Shown: piece by piece, positions 32,370-42,044 of the stretch
How positions within the stretch are numbered: position 1 is the first letter of the stretch
Layout: every line of letters begins with the position of its first letter
Origin: Polynucleobacter sp. 71A-WALBACH
GTDB taxonomy: Bacteria; Pseudomonadota; Gammaproteobacteria; Burkholderiales; Burkholderiaceae
DNA length: 64,000 bases
Assembly (NCBI RefSeq): GCF_018882365.1
Contig: NZ_JACVOP010000003.1
Location: 221,317 to 285,316, forward strand
Direction: 5' to 3'
Program-made: the position numbers and the translations under genes
Notes under the pieces: generated by a model
Databases searched by the model: none
What the model saw: only the letters and a program-made list of their open reading frames with translations
Told to the model about the DNA's origin: nothing

Positions 32370-33644
32370 TTAGTCTTCCTGCTTAGCAAAACGATCGTTT
32401 AATAAAACAGCGCCCTCAGCTAAGATCCGCGATCCTGGCTCTACACCTTCGGTAATGGCAAAGGCTTTGCTATTCAGGTCATAGCCTTTAACTGGCAAAC
32501 GGCGATAGACCTCATCACCCACCTTCACAATGACATAGCGCATCTCACGAATACGCACTACTGCTGTTTGCGGAACAACGATTGCGTCAGCCATACCAGT
32601 CGTTAACTTGGCGGAGGCATACATATCTGGACGCAAGAGATCGTCGCCGTTCTCAATATCAGCACGAATTAATAAAGCACGAGTTTGTGGATCGATAGTG
32701 GGAGCGACATAGTTTGCATAAGCCACAAACTCTTTGTCCGGGTACGCCTCCACTTGCAACACCATTTTTTGACCTGGCTTAATCAAGCGAAAGTCTTGTT
32801 CAAATACATTACCTAGGAACCAGAGTTGTTTTGGATCGGCCAAAGTAGCAATCACATCACCTGAGCTCACGGCAGAACCGGGCTCCACATTGCGCTTCAC
32901 TAAAACGCCTTTTAATGGGGAGCGCATGACCAAATTGGCTTGCGTCTTACCAGTTGTTTCAATCGATTTAATATCGCCATCGCCAGCACCGAGATTTCTC
33001 ATGCGGTTTGCTGCCGCTTGCTGAGTAATGCGAGCATCACCTAGCAGATCGCTCATGGTCTTATTAGATTCAAGCACTTTCGCCATTTTTGAGGAAAGCA
33101 AATACTCCTGCTGCGCCGAAACAAACTCGGGGCTGTAGAGCTCAACCACTGGAGAGCCGATATTCACCTCAGCGCCATCGAATGCGTAGATACGCTCCAC
33201 TCGGCCTGGAGCGCGAGCAGATAACACTTTAGACTTTTCAGCATTAAATGCTAAACGTCCTGGCACTTTGATATCTACCGGAACTTGGACTTTTTCAGCG
33301 GTTTGGAAGACATAGACTTCTGGGTTTAGTTTCACGCCCGGTAACTTCAACTCCAGGATGCCGCTCTTCTCTACTTTAAGAGCCTTATCCGAGGTTTCAA
33401 TTTTGACGCTGCGGTTAACATTGGTGATGCGACCAAGCACAATACCAACTGAAAGAATCGCAAAGGCAAAGGCGGCTAAACACACGCGGTAACGGTTTTG
33501 TGGGCTCAGGTTCCAATACAAACCCGCAGCACTCGCAAAGGCAACCTGTAATTTATGTCCACCGAAACGCAGAAACTTATCGGCGACAGGCTTTGCCTTG
33601 TCAGCCCACTGCTTTAGAAAAGAAAGAATTTTGTCTTTCAACAC
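32370..33644 (-). CDS. czcB: CzcB-like periplasmic adaptor (HlyD/MFP family)
   Basis: A 424-aa membrane-fusion protein. An N-terminal cytoplasmic stretch of about 50 residues, rich in Lys and aromatics, precedes the single membrane helix (about 52-72). The lipoyl-like (GRVERIYAFDGAEVNIGSPV), alpha-hairpin and beta-barrel parts follow. The long N-terminal extension is unusual, since most CzcB proteins begin almost at the helix. The stop is directly followed by the pump gene. Confidence 0.9.
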   Translation of the reverse strand: MLKDKILSFLKQWADKAKPVADKFLRFGGHKLQVAFASAAGLYWNLSPQNRYRVCLAAFAFAILSVGIVLGRITNVNRSVKIETSDKALKVEKSGILELKLPGVKLNPEVYVFQTAEKVQVPVDIKVPGRLAFNAEKSKVLSARAPGRVERIYAFDGAEVNIGSPVVELYSPEFVSAQQEYLLSSKMAKVLESNKTMSDLLGDARITQQAAANRMRNLGAGDGDIKSIETTGKTQANLVMRSPLKGVLVKRNVEPGSAVSSGDVIATLADPKQLWFLGNVFEQDFRLIKPGQKMVLQVEAYPDKEFVAYANYVAPTIDPQTRALLIRADIENGDDLLRPDMYASAKLTTGMADAIVVPQTAVVRIREMRYVIVKVGDEVYRRLPVKGYDLNSKAFAITEGVEPGSRILAEGAVLLNDRFAKQED

Positions 33645-33650
33645 TGCTCC

Positions 33651-35177
33651 TTAAAAAGGTTCTTTGCCAGATGTCACTAGCAATACTGCTTGCGCCTGCA
33701 GAAGATTACTTTCTGCCAACGCTAATTGAACTTCGAGGTTGCGCAATTGAGTTTGCGCTGTCAGCAAATCATTAAATCCCTGACCATTATTAGAGTATTG
33801 AGTTAAGCCCACCTTATAAGCAGCATCTGCTTGAGGTACTTGGCGCTCTTTTAGAAACTGAGTTTGATTCTTTGCTTGTTCATAAGCAGCATAGGCACTG
33901 TTCACCGCCAACACAATTTGCTGGCGATTCGAAATATTGCCCGCTTCAGCAGCCGCTTGGTTACGCTGCGCCTGCTCTACGCCGTACTTCTCCTTGGTAA
34001 AGAAATACAAAGGAATAATCAGATCCAGCTCGAACTGATAAAACATCGCGCCATTATTCGCTGAAAATGGCCCACGTGGCGTATACGATGATCCAATTAC
34101 CTGGAAATCCGGCAAGTAGGCCTTCTTCGCCAAATCTACACCTTTACGAGCGGCATCTAATTGGAGTGCGGAGCTCTTTAGAGAGGGGTGACCGTTTTCT
34201 GCATAGTCTTCTAACTCGATTAGGGTCGGCACACTGCTCATGGCTCGGCGTACATCTCCACGTAAAACTAACTTTTCACGGGAGTGGCGACCAACTAAGG
34301 TATTAATACTGTTAAGCGCTACCTGTAGCTGACGCTCCACATTGAACTGATCCGCTTGCGCTGCACTCTGGGATACCTGCGCATTGAGATATTCAACATA
34401 GGCAGCAGCATTGTTGGCATAGCGCGCTTTAGCCACGTTCTTAATCATCTCTAAACGCAAGACGGATTCTTTCAGAACTTGTAGCTGCTTTTGTGATGCC
34501 AAGGCGGTGTAATACAAAGTAGATAACTGCGCACCCAATTGCAAGTAAGTGGATTCGCTTTGCGCTAACAATGCTTCTGCATTGGTATTAGCAATATCGG
34601 ATGCCAAGCTCTTTTTTCCCGGAAACTGAAAAGGCTGCGTAAACGATATGGCGTTGTTGCTACTAATACCTTGTGGATAGGTTGATGAAGGCGCATTTGC
34701 GCCACCCAATGCAAATGGCGAGTTCACAGGCATGCCAGACCACACCAAACCTACTTGCGGGTTGGCTGGCGCATTGATCTGCGGCACAGTCGCCTTTGCA
34801 GATAAGTAGGACTCACGCAGTGAAGATAATTGCGGGTTATTTAACTTGAGTTCAGTCCACAGCTGACGCAAATCCATTTCTGCAGGGCCAGATGGCGCAC
34901 CCTTGGTATAAATTTTTGGCGTATTGCTGGGTTTGACTGGTGCGAACAACGATGCGGCATTTGCGGGATTCGCAGTTTCATTACTGACTACTGGCGGCGC
35001 AGATAAAGAATCCTTGGATTCATTTGTTTGCACGGTAACGCTGGCCGGTATCGGTGTATTTGACTGAGCAAATACAGAAGTAACAAAAAATATGGAGGCG
35101 ACTGCACCAGCAACCCGCTTCATGGGGTTTGCTGTCGTATTCACAAATTCACTCGTTTTTATCTGGCCGTAAGTCAA
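33651..35177 (-). CDS. czcC: CzcC-like outer membrane efflux channel (TolC family)
   Basis: A TolC-type outer membrane factor of 490-508 aa with two OEP repeats (about residues 110-300 and 310-500). It completes the tripartite efflux complex with the two genes downstream. The longest frame begins at TTG 35177 with a GAGG nine bases ahead. The signal peptide MKRVAGAVASIFFVTSVFAQ begins at the ATG at 35123, so that start (490 aa) is also likely. It is the first gene of the operon. Confidence 0.9.
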   Translation of the reverse strand: MTYGQIKTSEFVNTTANPMKRVAGAVASIFFVTSVFAQSNTPIPASVTVQTNESKDSLSAPPVVSNETANPANAASLFAPVKPSNTPKIYTKGAPSGPAEMDLRQLWTELKLNNPQLSSLRESYLSAKATVPQINAPANPQVGLVWSGMPVNSPFALGGANAPSSTYPQGISSNNAISFTQPFQFPGKKSLASDIANTNAEALLAQSESTYLQLGAQLSTLYYTALASQKQLQVLKESVLRLEMIKNVAKARYANNAAAYVEYLNAQVSQSAAQADQFNVERQLQVALNSINTLVGRHSREKLVLRGDVRRAMSSVPTLIELEDYAENGHPSLKSSALQLDAARKGVDLAKKAYLPDFQVIGSSYTPRGPFSANNGAMFYQFELDLIIPLYFFTKEKYGVEQAQRNQAAAEAGNISNRQQIVLAVNSAYAAYEQAKNQTQFLKERQVPQADAAYKVGLTQYSNNGQGFNDLLTAQTQLRNLEVQLALAESNLLQAQAVLLVTSGKEPF

Positions 35178-35352
35178 ATCGGCTGCCTCTAAATCTGTAC
35201 TAATGCTGTTTTTTTAGCCCCAGATGCAGGTTTCCCTGTATTTATAGGGGGTTTGGACGATTATAGGTGAGAAAACCCAAATGTCTATTATTTGGGAATT
35301 TCTAACTTATTGATTCTAAAGACAATAATTAATCTGAAATACCTTAAAACCG

Positions 35353-36765
35353 TTAAAACTCAGCATGGATCCTGAAAGAAAGGATATTTACCGGTCCACG
35401 GGCAGAGTTGTAAGCCGGATTGATGATGTGCTGAAAGTTCAAACCCGCCAGAACATTCTTAATCACTGTAGCGTTGTAGTACACCTCACCTATCCGCTCA
35501 GGGGTGTATGAGATGGTCTGACTTGGACTTGCATAGTCACCAATGAAATAAGACACACCACCCGCCTGAAGATAGCCGCGACGATAGCTCGACAAACCGT
35601 TTTGCATCATTGAAATACCAACACTGTCATTCGGGCGCTTCCAACTTGTTCCATTCATCCCCATACCTACTGAGACTGAATTGTCTGCTTCAGTAAATGA
35701 CATGGTTTCAGTATGGCCATCGGATGTAAAGGCGCGAGCATAGATACCCAGGTCTTTTGTTAAAGCCTGCTCTCCATGCAAACCAATACCGGTTTTGTAC
35801 TGCATGTTGTTACGCACGTTGTTAATGGCCTGCGTGCCTTGCGCATTATTTTGGATAACGTAATTAGTCGCATCTGAGAAGCGAGCCAACATCATCTTAT
35901 TGCGATAGGCTAGAACGCTCACCTTTCCAGGAAGATCAGCAATATTGTGCTGACGCTCCACCTCTACTTGGTCACCATAGGTATTAAAGATTTGCCAGTT
36001 CAGGTCACGACCATTGGGGGATTTTGGTGCGAGCATACGTGAGGCTCGCATCACCCAGTTATCCAAATACCACTCGCCCGCTAAGCCCCAGCTGTAGCCT
36101 CTGGCATCAGCTGCATAGTCATACGCCAGATAGGTCATATTGCCCCAGTTCATAAACTGAATGCGGGGGTCTTTGGCATAGCGACTGTCATCGAAAATAT
36201 CGAGCGTGGAGAACTGACCACCCGTCAGCACAACTCGATTACTGCTGACAGTTTGGGTAATTTGATTGGCCTCATTCTCAAGAACAACTTTGTCACCCTC
36301 TTGATTAATGGTTTGACGCACAAAAGCGCGAGCCGAATAAAACTTAGCCTGAGCACCATTGGCTTTTGTAGCTTCACCATTAGTAAAACCACCCAAGCCA
36401 GTCAAATTAGAAAACGGCACTCCAGAAACTACTTCTGGATTGAAATACACATCCGTATTAGGAGCGATGCGCGCGCCAAAGAATAAGGTGCCTGACCAGG
36501 TGTAGCTCATCGCCTTATCACTCGATAAGCTATTCATACCCGAGTATGAGGATGTGAAATTGTTATAGCGCTGGTTAATGTAAGTAGTTTGGCCGTGAAT
36601 ATTCACAGGCAAACCAAACAACTCTCCCTCAGTAGGAATGTCCTGAATCGGAGAAGCAAAGCTCGCAATTTGATCCGACCCTGATCCGGCCTTCTGAGCG
36701 AGCGCAGTCGTACTGCAAAAGGCAGCCAGCAAGCTCAACAGGAGAAGATAGGATTTGTGGGTCAT
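35353..36765 (-). CDS. OprB-type carbohydrate porin
   Basis: A 470-aa outer membrane protein with a classical signal peptide (to about residue 23, TALA) and a beta-barrel ending in Phe. The phrases PNTDVYFNPEVVSG and YNATVIKNVLAGLNFQHIINPAYNSARGPVN are OprB/carbohydrate-selective-porin features. OprB members pass sugars, but in this genus relatives also sit beside metal-efflux operons, so a role with the adjacent CzcCBA is possible but unproved. Confidence 0.85.
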   Translation of the reverse strand: MTHKSYLLLLSLLAAFCSTTALAQKAGSGSDQIASFASPIQDIPTEGELFGLPVNIHGQTTYINQRYNNFTSSYSGMNSLSSDKAMSYTWSGTLFFGARIAPNTDVYFNPEVVSGVPFSNLTGLGGFTNGEATKANGAQAKFYSARAFVRQTINQEGDKVVLENEANQITQTVSSNRVVLTGGQFSTLDIFDDSRYAKDPRIQFMNWGNMTYLAYDYAADARGYSWGLAGEWYLDNWVMRASRMLAPKSPNGRDLNWQIFNTYGDQVEVERQHNIADLPGKVSVLAYRNKMMLARFSDATNYVIQNNAQGTQAINNVRNNMQYKTGIGLHGEQALTKDLGIYARAFTSDGHTETMSFTEADNSVSVGMGMNGTSWKRPNDSVGISMMQNGLSSYRRGYLQAGGVSYFIGDYASPSQTISYTPERIGEVYYNATVIKNVLAGLNFQHIINPAYNSARGPVNILSFRIHAEF

Positions 36766-36935
36766 TCACAATTTCACATTGGTTAGCATCAATGGCCATT
36801 CAATAAAATAAGGCCAGATCTACCGGGGTAATAAACAAGACAACTTAGATGGGCACAGCGTGAGATTGAAGCTCAACAGTGGTGCAGGCCAAATTATCCC
36901 CAAAAAGAGGCAATTTACCTAGAATTTATGTCGAT

Positions 36936-37133
36936 TTAGTGACTATTGGTCTTTGGGGATTGGGCATTGAGGATATCTTGCAACATTTGGCCAGTCAAAT
37001 CCGAGTGGTCTTCCGCAAATTTACCCAAGCGAACCCAATGCTCAATTTGTTGGGAGGACGATCTTCCCGTAATCTCGCCAACTTCCCTAGCTTGCATTAC
37101 TAGACTCTCGGACAACCTAATCACTTTGGGCAT
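36936..37133 (-). CDS. ParD-like antitoxin protein
   Basis: A 65-aa protein resembling the ParD-like (PF11903) family. The N-terminus (PKVIRLSESLVMQAREVGEI) looks like a ribbon-helix-helix strand and helix, and RSSSQQIEHWVRLGKFAED completes it. These proteins are often solitary and no toxin gene is adjacent. The ATG follows the stop of the 64-aa gene with no gap, so both are read from one message. Confidence 0.7.
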   Translation of the reverse strand: MPKVIRLSESLVMQAREVGEITGRSSSQQIEHWVRLGKFAEDHSDLTGQMLQDILNAQSPKTNSH

Positions 37134-37328
37134 TTAACTCGACAACGCCTCTTCAATAGCAATCTTACGATCAATGCTTCTGATCAACCGCTCTATGGGT
37201 ATTGCCTTAACCCTCACACTACGGAGCTCTTTCATGCTTTTATCAGCCATTTTTAGATCCTGTTGATCCTCAAGCTCTGCAATTGCGGCCAAAGTTTGCG
37301 AAAGGTTTTTATTGGGTTTTGAGGGCAT
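37134..37328 (-). CDS. Small hypothetical protein paired with ParD-like gene (64 aa)
   Basis: A 64-aa highly charged, helical protein of no recognised family. It ends with its stop codon touching the ATG of the ParD-like gene. It is too short and too charged to look like a ParE or RelE toxin. It may be a companion of the ParD-like protein or an unrelated DNA- or RNA-binding protein. It begins at ATG 37328. Confidence 0.55.
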   Translation of the reverse strand: MPSKPNKNLSQTLAAIAELEDQQDLKMADKSMKELRSVRVKAIPIERLIRSIDRKIAIEEALSS

Positions 37329-37432
37329 CTTTTAATGGGTCAGAAGAATATCTGACCATGCTGTAGTTAAAAGATGAATGTAGCTCTTTAGCCAGTTGAT
37401 ATCAACGCCAAGAGCAAAAGGGTTTTAGAAAA

Positions 37433-38056
37433 CTACCCTACTGTACGTCGATCCATGAGTGCTCTAGCTAAAGTGCCTGCATCCACATACTCCAGCTCAC
37501 CACCCACCGGAATACCTCTGGCGATTCTGGTGACTTTGATGCCTTTGGATTTCAGCACTTCACCAATGTAGTGGGCTGTTGCCTCACCTTCACTTGTGAA
37601 ATTCGTTGCTAGAACAACTTCTCTGACTGACACTCCAGTGTCTGGGGCTTCAATACGATTGAGCAAACGATCGAAATGGATTTCATTTGGGCCCATGCCA
37701 TCGAGTGGTGAGATACGGCCCATCAAAACAAAGTAATTCCCTTTGAAACTCAAGGTCTGCTCTACCATCACTTGGTCAGCAGGTGTTTCCACAATGCACA
37801 GCAAGGATGGATCACGGCGATCATCATTACAAGTACTGCAGATTTGGGTTTCAGAGAAAGTATTACAGCGGGCACAGTGGCCCACTGTCTCTACTGCCTC
37901 ACCCAATGACTGAGCAAGCACAGCTGCGCCATTGCGATCATGCTGAAGCAAATAGAAAGCCATGCGTTGCGCAGACTTAGGGCCTACTCCAGGCAATACG
38001 CGCAATGCCTCGATCAATCGACCGAGGGCATCTTGAGGAGCTTCTTGACGTGCCAT
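37433..38056 (-). CDS. recR: Recombination mediator RecR
   Basis: A 207-aa protein of the RecFOR pathway. An N-terminal helix-hairpin-helix ([13 protein letters not shown]), a C4 zinc finger (Cys61, Cys64, Cys73, Cys76) and a Toprim domain ([10 protein letters not shown]) appear in the expected order. It is downstream of ybaB and dnaX in the conserved dnaX-ybaB-recR order. Confidence 0.96.
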   Translation of the reverse strand: MARQEAPQDALGRLIEALRVLPGVGPKSAQRMAFYLLQHDRNGAAVLAQSLGEAVETVGHCARCNTFSETQICSTCNDDRRDPSLLCIVETPADQVMVEQTLSFKGNYFVLMGRISPLDGMGPNEIHFDRLLNRIEAPDTGVSVREVVLATNFTSEGEATAHYIGEVLKSKGIKVTRIARGIPVGGELEYVDAGTLARALMDRRTVG

Positions 38057-38081
38057 TAAATAAACAGTTTTCTATTAATGA

Positions 38082-38405
38082 TTAAAACGGCAACTTAAAG
38101 CCAGGAGGCATTGGCATACCAGCAGTTGCACCAGACATCACTTGTGAGCTAGCAGCTTCCACTTGTTTGAATGCGTCTGTATAGGCAGTAACCAATAGGT
38201 CTTCGAGCATCTCGCGATCGTCCATTGCACCTGGATCAATCTGCACGCGTTTCATTTCGTGTTTGCCAGAGATGGTGACTTTGACTAAACCACCAGCAGC
38301 TTGACCAGTGACTTCTAGCGCAGCCAATTGCTCTTGCGCTACTTTCATCTTCTCTTGCATCTGCTGAGCTTGTTTCATCAAACCAGCAAGGCCACCTTTC
38401 ATCAT
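38082..38405 (-). CDS. ybaB: YbaB/EbfC nucleoid-associated protein
   Basis: A 107-aa DNA-binding protein with the family core [20 protein letters not shown] and the end PGFKLPF. It forms tweezer-like dimers that bind and bridge DNA. Conserved neighbour of dnaX and recR. Confidence 0.95.
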   Translation of the reverse strand: MMKGGLAGLMKQAQQMQEKMKVAQEQLAALEVTGQAAGGLVKVTISGKHEMKRVQIDPGAMDDREMLEDLLVTAYTDAFKQVEAASSQVMSGATAGMPMPPGFKLPF

Positions 38406-38453
38406 CGCTTTATTTCCTTTTATGAATGTGTTCTATTGATTTTTTTAACTGAA

Positions 38454-40136
38454 TTACAGAGGTTTAACGGAACCGCCAACGACTTTGGCTCCGAACTCTT
38501 TTTCTAATTGCTGAATAAATGGATCTTGCGCAATCATTTGTTCTGCGTTTTGTCTTTTCTCTTGATGAATCTGAGCATCAACTTTAGCTACCGTCTTGCC
38601 TTCAACTTCACCCTTCTCAATGACCACTTTGACAGGTTTACCAAAGTGCGCAGTCAAGGCGTCCGCAAGACGACCAACAGAAGCATCTGAAGCGAGCTGT
38701 GGCATCGGTGTCACGACAGTGGCACGAACGCCCGCTGGAGTGTCATCCCAATCCTGTAACTCCGTCTGAAAAGCCAATTGCTGAACCATGCCCTTGACCG
38801 GTAACTGGCGCATCAATGCATGCCAGTCTGGTCGATTTGCACTTGAGGCAACTGGTGAAGCTGGGGTAGTAGGCGCAACTGAAGCTGATGGAGCTGAAAC
38901 TGGGGGCCTAGCTTGAGGAGCTGGAGCAGCTGAGGCGGCCGGTCTAACCGGAGCAGCAGTTTGATTTGCTGGTGCAGTAGGTCTGGGCGCCGAAGCTACT
39001 GGCGGTGCTGAGCCTCCCGCTCTGCCGGGAGCTTCATTACCTGGACGAAAGGCCAGCATCCGCAAAAGCGTCATGGCAAAACCAGTTTGCTCATCTGGTG
39101 CTAACGATAAATCGGGGCGGCTAGTAATACTGATTTGGTAGAAGAGCTGAGCTTCTTCTTTTGTAAGTGCACCAGCTAGACGACGAATCTCTGCCGCTTC
39201 AGGCCAGTCTTCTAATACAGACTCAGGAACAATTTGTGCCGCTGCGATTTTCTGAATGAGGCTAGATAGATCTGCAAGTGCCAATGAGAAAGACATGCTG
39301 CGCTCACCCATCTCATTGGCAATAGCCAATAGTGTTGCACCATCTTTTGCAATGAGTGAATCAAGGATGCGAATGAGATAAGCATCATCAAGCGTGCCGA
39401 GCATGCCACGTACCGCTTCTTCGGATACTTTGCCAGCAGCGTAAGCAATAGCTTGATCCGTGAGTGATAAAGCATCACGCATTGAGCCTTGAGCTGCTTT
39501 TGCTAATACGCGGAGTGCATTGGTTTCGTAATCGACTTTTTCTGCAGCGAGTACTTTTTCGAGATGCTCAACGATGAGCGGTACTGGCATTTGCTTGAGA
39601 TTGAACTGCAAGCAACGAGACAAAATGGTGACTGGGATCTTTTGGGGATCAGTAGTAGCAAGTATGAACTTCACATGTTCAGGCGGCTCTTCCAGCGTTT
39701 TGAGCATGGCATTGAAGGCATGATTGGTGAGCATGTGCACCTCGTCAATCATGTAGACCTTATAACGGGCATTACTTGGTGCGTAGGCTGCTTTCTCTAA
39801 TAGAGCAGCAATGTCGTCTACCCCGCGATTACTCGCAGCATCCATCTCGATGTAGTCAACAAAGCGTCCAGCATCGATTTCTAGGCAAGCTGGGCATTTT
39901 CCACAGGGTTCTGAGGTCATACGACCTTGGCCATCTTCCCCGGTGCAATTAAGGGCTTTGGCCATAATTCGGGCAATTGTGGTCTTTCCGACCCCTCGAG
40001 TGCCTGTGAAGAGCCAAGCGTGGTGGAGTCGACCCTGGTCTAAGGCATGGGTTAAGGCCTTAACCACATGGTCTTGTCCTACCAATTGGGAGAAAGTTTT
40101 AGGGCGCCACGAACGGGCTAAAGCCAATGCTGTCAT
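38454..40136 (-). CDS. dnaX: DNA polymerase III subunits gamma/tau
   Basis: A 560-aa clamp-loader ATPase. P-loop GTRGVGKTT, a four-Cys zinc module (C-x(n)-CGKCPAC) and DEVHML (Walker B) are in the N-terminal AAA+ part. A Pro/Ala-rich linker (about residues 370-440) leads to the tau C-terminal domain that binds the polymerase. No A-rich slippery heptamer of the E. coli type is visible, so gamma, if made, arises in another way. Confidence 0.96.
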   Translation of the reverse strand: MTALALARSWRPKTFSQLVGQDHVVKALTHALDQGRLHHAWLFTGTRGVGKTTIARIMAKALNCTGEDGQGRMTSEPCGKCPACLEIDAGRFVDYIEMDAASNRGVDDIAALLEKAAYAPSNARYKVYMIDEVHMLTNHAFNAMLKTLEEPPEHVKFILATTDPQKIPVTILSRCLQFNLKQMPVPLIVEHLEKVLAAEKVDYETNALRVLAKAAQGSMRDALSLTDQAIAYAAGKVSEEAVRGMLGTLDDAYLIRILDSLIAKDGATLLAIANEMGERSMSFSLALADLSSLIQKIAAAQIVPESVLEDWPEAAEIRRLAGALTKEEAQLFYQISITSRPDLSLAPDEQTGFAMTLLRMLAFRPGNEAPGRAGGSAPPVASAPRPTAPANQTAAPVRPAASAAPAPQARPPVSAPSASVAPTTPASPVASSANRPDWHALMRQLPVKGMVQQLAFQTELQDWDDTPAGVRATVVTPMPQLASDASVGRLADALTAHFGKPVKVVIEKGEVEGKTVAKVDAQIHQEKRQNAEQMIAQDPFIQQLEKEFGAKVVGGSVKPL

Positions 40137-40167
40137 GTATTACATTCTAACAAGCTAAAATGGAATT

Positions 40168-40264
40168 GGACGGGCCTCCCCGCATGGCGGTTTGGATAAC
40201 CTGGTCAGGTCGGGAACGAAGCAGCCAAACCCAATTCTGTCAGTGCCGGGGGTCGGGCTCGTCC
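40168..40264 (+). ncRNA. ffs: Signal recognition particle 4.5S RNA
   Basis: A 97-base RNA that binds Ffh for co-translational targeting of membrane proteins. The termini GGACGGGC and GCTCGTCC pair. The apical SRP signature is intact: CTGGTCAGGTC, GGAACGAAGCAGCC and GTCAGTGCCGGG. A TAAAAT -10-like box is at 40156-40161. The gene is divergent from dnaX, its usual location. Confidence 0.97.
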
Positions 40265-40291
40265 ACCTTCCCCAAGCTAGATTTAGCCTAA

Positions 40292-40423
40292 TTACAGGAT
40301 CCTTAAGATTCTGAAGATTCCCCAAATCATCCAAATAATCAGCAAAACGAGCACTAAGCGGGAGCCTATTACCAATCTAAATACGCGTTGTTGCTTAACT
40401 CTATATTCAATGGCTACATGCAT
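40292..40423 (-). CDS. Small membrane protein (43 aa)
   Basis: A 43-codon frame, ATG at 40423, with GGAGG eight bases upstream, an ideal ribosome binding site. The N-terminal half is charged (IEYRVKQQR), then a long hydrophobic helix begins near residue 16 and runs to residue 36. It ends in RILRIL. A one-helix inner-membrane micro-protein is likely; its role is unknown. It lies between ffs and the exonuclease gene. Confidence 0.68.
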   Translation of the reverse strand: MHVAIEYRVKQQRVFRLVIGSRLVLVLLIIWMIWGIFRILRIL

Positions 40424-40597
40424 TTCAAATCCTCCAGCAGTCAGAAAGACTCAGCGTAGAGGCTTGGAGCTACAAAGAATAGGGGTTGGGGATTATTTGG
40501 GAGTAGGAAAAATTGGGCAAATTTTGATATGTCAACTTAAAAAATACTTCAGGGCACAATATCTATCTAGCTAAACCTAACACCCAGAGAAACTCTA

Positions 40598-41254
40598 ATG
40601 CCCCAAGCCATTATTTTTGATGTAGAAGCAACCGATAAAAAAGATGCCGTCATCATTGAGGCTGCTTCTTTAGATGTCACATCTATTAATCCGCTTGCTG
40701 TTGGTAATCCTTGGGTGCAGCGTTACAACCCAGGCAAACCAATTAGCTTAGGTGCTTTAGCTACTCACCACATCATGGATGAGGAATTGGTTAACTGCCC
40801 AGCCAGCACATCATTTAGATTGCCTGCTGGTACCAAGTACATCATTGGTCATAGCGTAGATTTTGACTGGGAAGCGATTGGCAAGCCGGAGGTCAAGCGC
40901 ATTTGTACATTGGCGCTATCTCGCAGCCTATGGCCTAACTTAGATAGTCATACTCAAAGCGCCCTGCTCTACAACTTTGAACGCGCTACTGCTCGAGAGC
41001 AGTTACGTGATGCACATAGTGCCTTAGCGGATGTCTGGATTTGCTCCAAGATTTTGGATCAGATCATTACTCTCTTGCGCCCCGCATCCTTGGATGCTTT
41101 ATGGGAAATGTCTGAGAAAGCCCGCATTCCAACGATCATGCCTTTTGGTAAACATAAAGGCGAACTCATTAGCATGGTCCCATCAGACTATAAGCATTGG
41201 ATGCTTCGTCAAGACAATGTCTCTGAATACCTTCGCAAGGCCTTGCAGAGCTAA
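40598..41254 (+). CDS. DEDDh 3'-5' exonuclease with DUF3820-like C-terminus
   Basis: A 218-aa DnaQ-fold protein related to exodeoxyribonuclease X. Catalytic acidic residues are in IFDVEATD (Asp8, Glu10), GHSVDFDWEA and DAHSALADV, whose His is the DEDDh base. The C-terminal segment MPFGKHKGELISMVPSDY is the DUF3820 motif, common in ExoX-like proteins. It probably removes single-stranded DNA ends. The ATG is supported by the N-terminal match; it lies alone between a divergent small gene and a converging YqhA gene. Confidence 0.87.
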   Translation: MPQAIIFDVEATDKKDAVIIEAASLDVTSINPLAVGNPWVQRYNPGKPISLGALATHHIMDEELVNCPASTSFRLPAGTKYIIGHSVDFDWEAIGKPEVKRICTLALSRSLWPNLDSHTQSALLYNFERATAREQLRDAHSALADVWICSKILDQIITLLRPASLDALWEMSEKARIPTIMPFGKHKGELISMVPSDYKHWMLRQDNVSEYLRKALQS

Positions 41255-41258
41255 TTTC

Positions 41259-41801
41259 TTAATGCTGCTTGTGCGCTGAGCTTACGAGCTTTTCTGTATA
41301 GGCAATCGCTACGGCTGACAGCACAAAGGTAATGTGAATTAAGGTTTGCCACATCAAGGTCTTTTCATCATAAGAGGCTGCGTTGATGAAGGTCTTAAGC
41401 AAATGAATCGATGAGATACCAATGATGGCTGTTGCGAGCTTCACCTTCAACACGCCCGCATTGACGTGTGACAACCACTCTGGCTGATCTGGGTGATTCT
41501 CAAGCTCTAGCCTGGAAACAAAGGTCTCCCATCCGCCTACGATGACCATTACTAACAAGTTAGAGATCATCACTACATCAATCAAGCCCAGTACAACCAA
41601 CATTAAAGCGGTTTCAGTCATGGACTTATCAGCCATCATGCTGATGAGATGAACCAGCTCTATCCAGAACTGCCAAACATAAACACCCTGGGCAACAATC
41701 AAGCCAAGATATAAAGGTGCCTGTAACCAGCGGGACATAAATATCCAGCGCGGCAGTGGGCGTAATTTTTTCTCTAGATAGGTTTGATTTTCTTCAGTCA
41801 T
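41259..41801 (-). CDS. YqhA / UPF0114 family membrane protein
   Basis: A 180-aa inner membrane protein with four hydrophobic segments (about residues 25-48, 62-88, 120-140, 150-170). It matches the UPF0114/YqhA family (phrase [15 protein letters not shown] and [20 protein letters not shown]). The function is not established. It ends five bases from the converging exonuclease gene. Confidence 0.9.
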   Translation of the reverse strand: MTEENQTYLEKKLRPLPRWIFMSRWLQAPLYLGLIVAQGVYVWQFWIELVHLISMMADKSMTETALMLVVLGLIDVVMISNLLVMVIVGGWETFVSRLELENHPDQPEWLSHVNAGVLKVKLATAIIGISSIHLLKTFINAASYDEKTLMWQTLIHITFVLSAVAIAYTEKLVSSAHKQH

Positions 41802-41956
41802 AAATTCATTTTAGCGATATTTATGATGTTTTTATTACTTGCAATCACCTAGTTAATATAGGGGAATTACCCTCTTCTTTTATAGGCTTGCCAGCATACA
41901 AAGAGCAATATCAGCGAGGTGATGGTAGCTAGCCACCTTAAGCGCAACATCAATAG

Positions 41957-41995
41957 AAAAGAGGCAAGGAATCCGTGATTTCCTTGCCCCCTCTT
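41957..41995 (-). terminator. Terminator of the 43-aa small gene
   Basis: On minus: GGCAAGGAA, loop ATCACGGA, TTCCTTGCC, then TCTTTTCT. The stem has 9 perfect GC-rich pairs, extended by further pairs. It lies about 50 bases beyond the stop of the small gene at 42045-42176. Confidence 0.85.
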
Positions 41996-42044
41996 TGCCA
42001 AGCTAATTATTACTATTGACTGCTAATTGCCTGCCATTCGCCTC

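Noticed and set aside
38454..40136. Programmed frameshift in dnaX
   Set aside because: No A-rich slippery heptamer followed by a stem-loop is visible, so no evidence for gamma production by frameshifting.
41867..41950. 27-aa frame with a membrane-like helix just after the terminator
   Set aside because: No ribosome binding site, and it lies just beyond a strong terminator with no promoter between.
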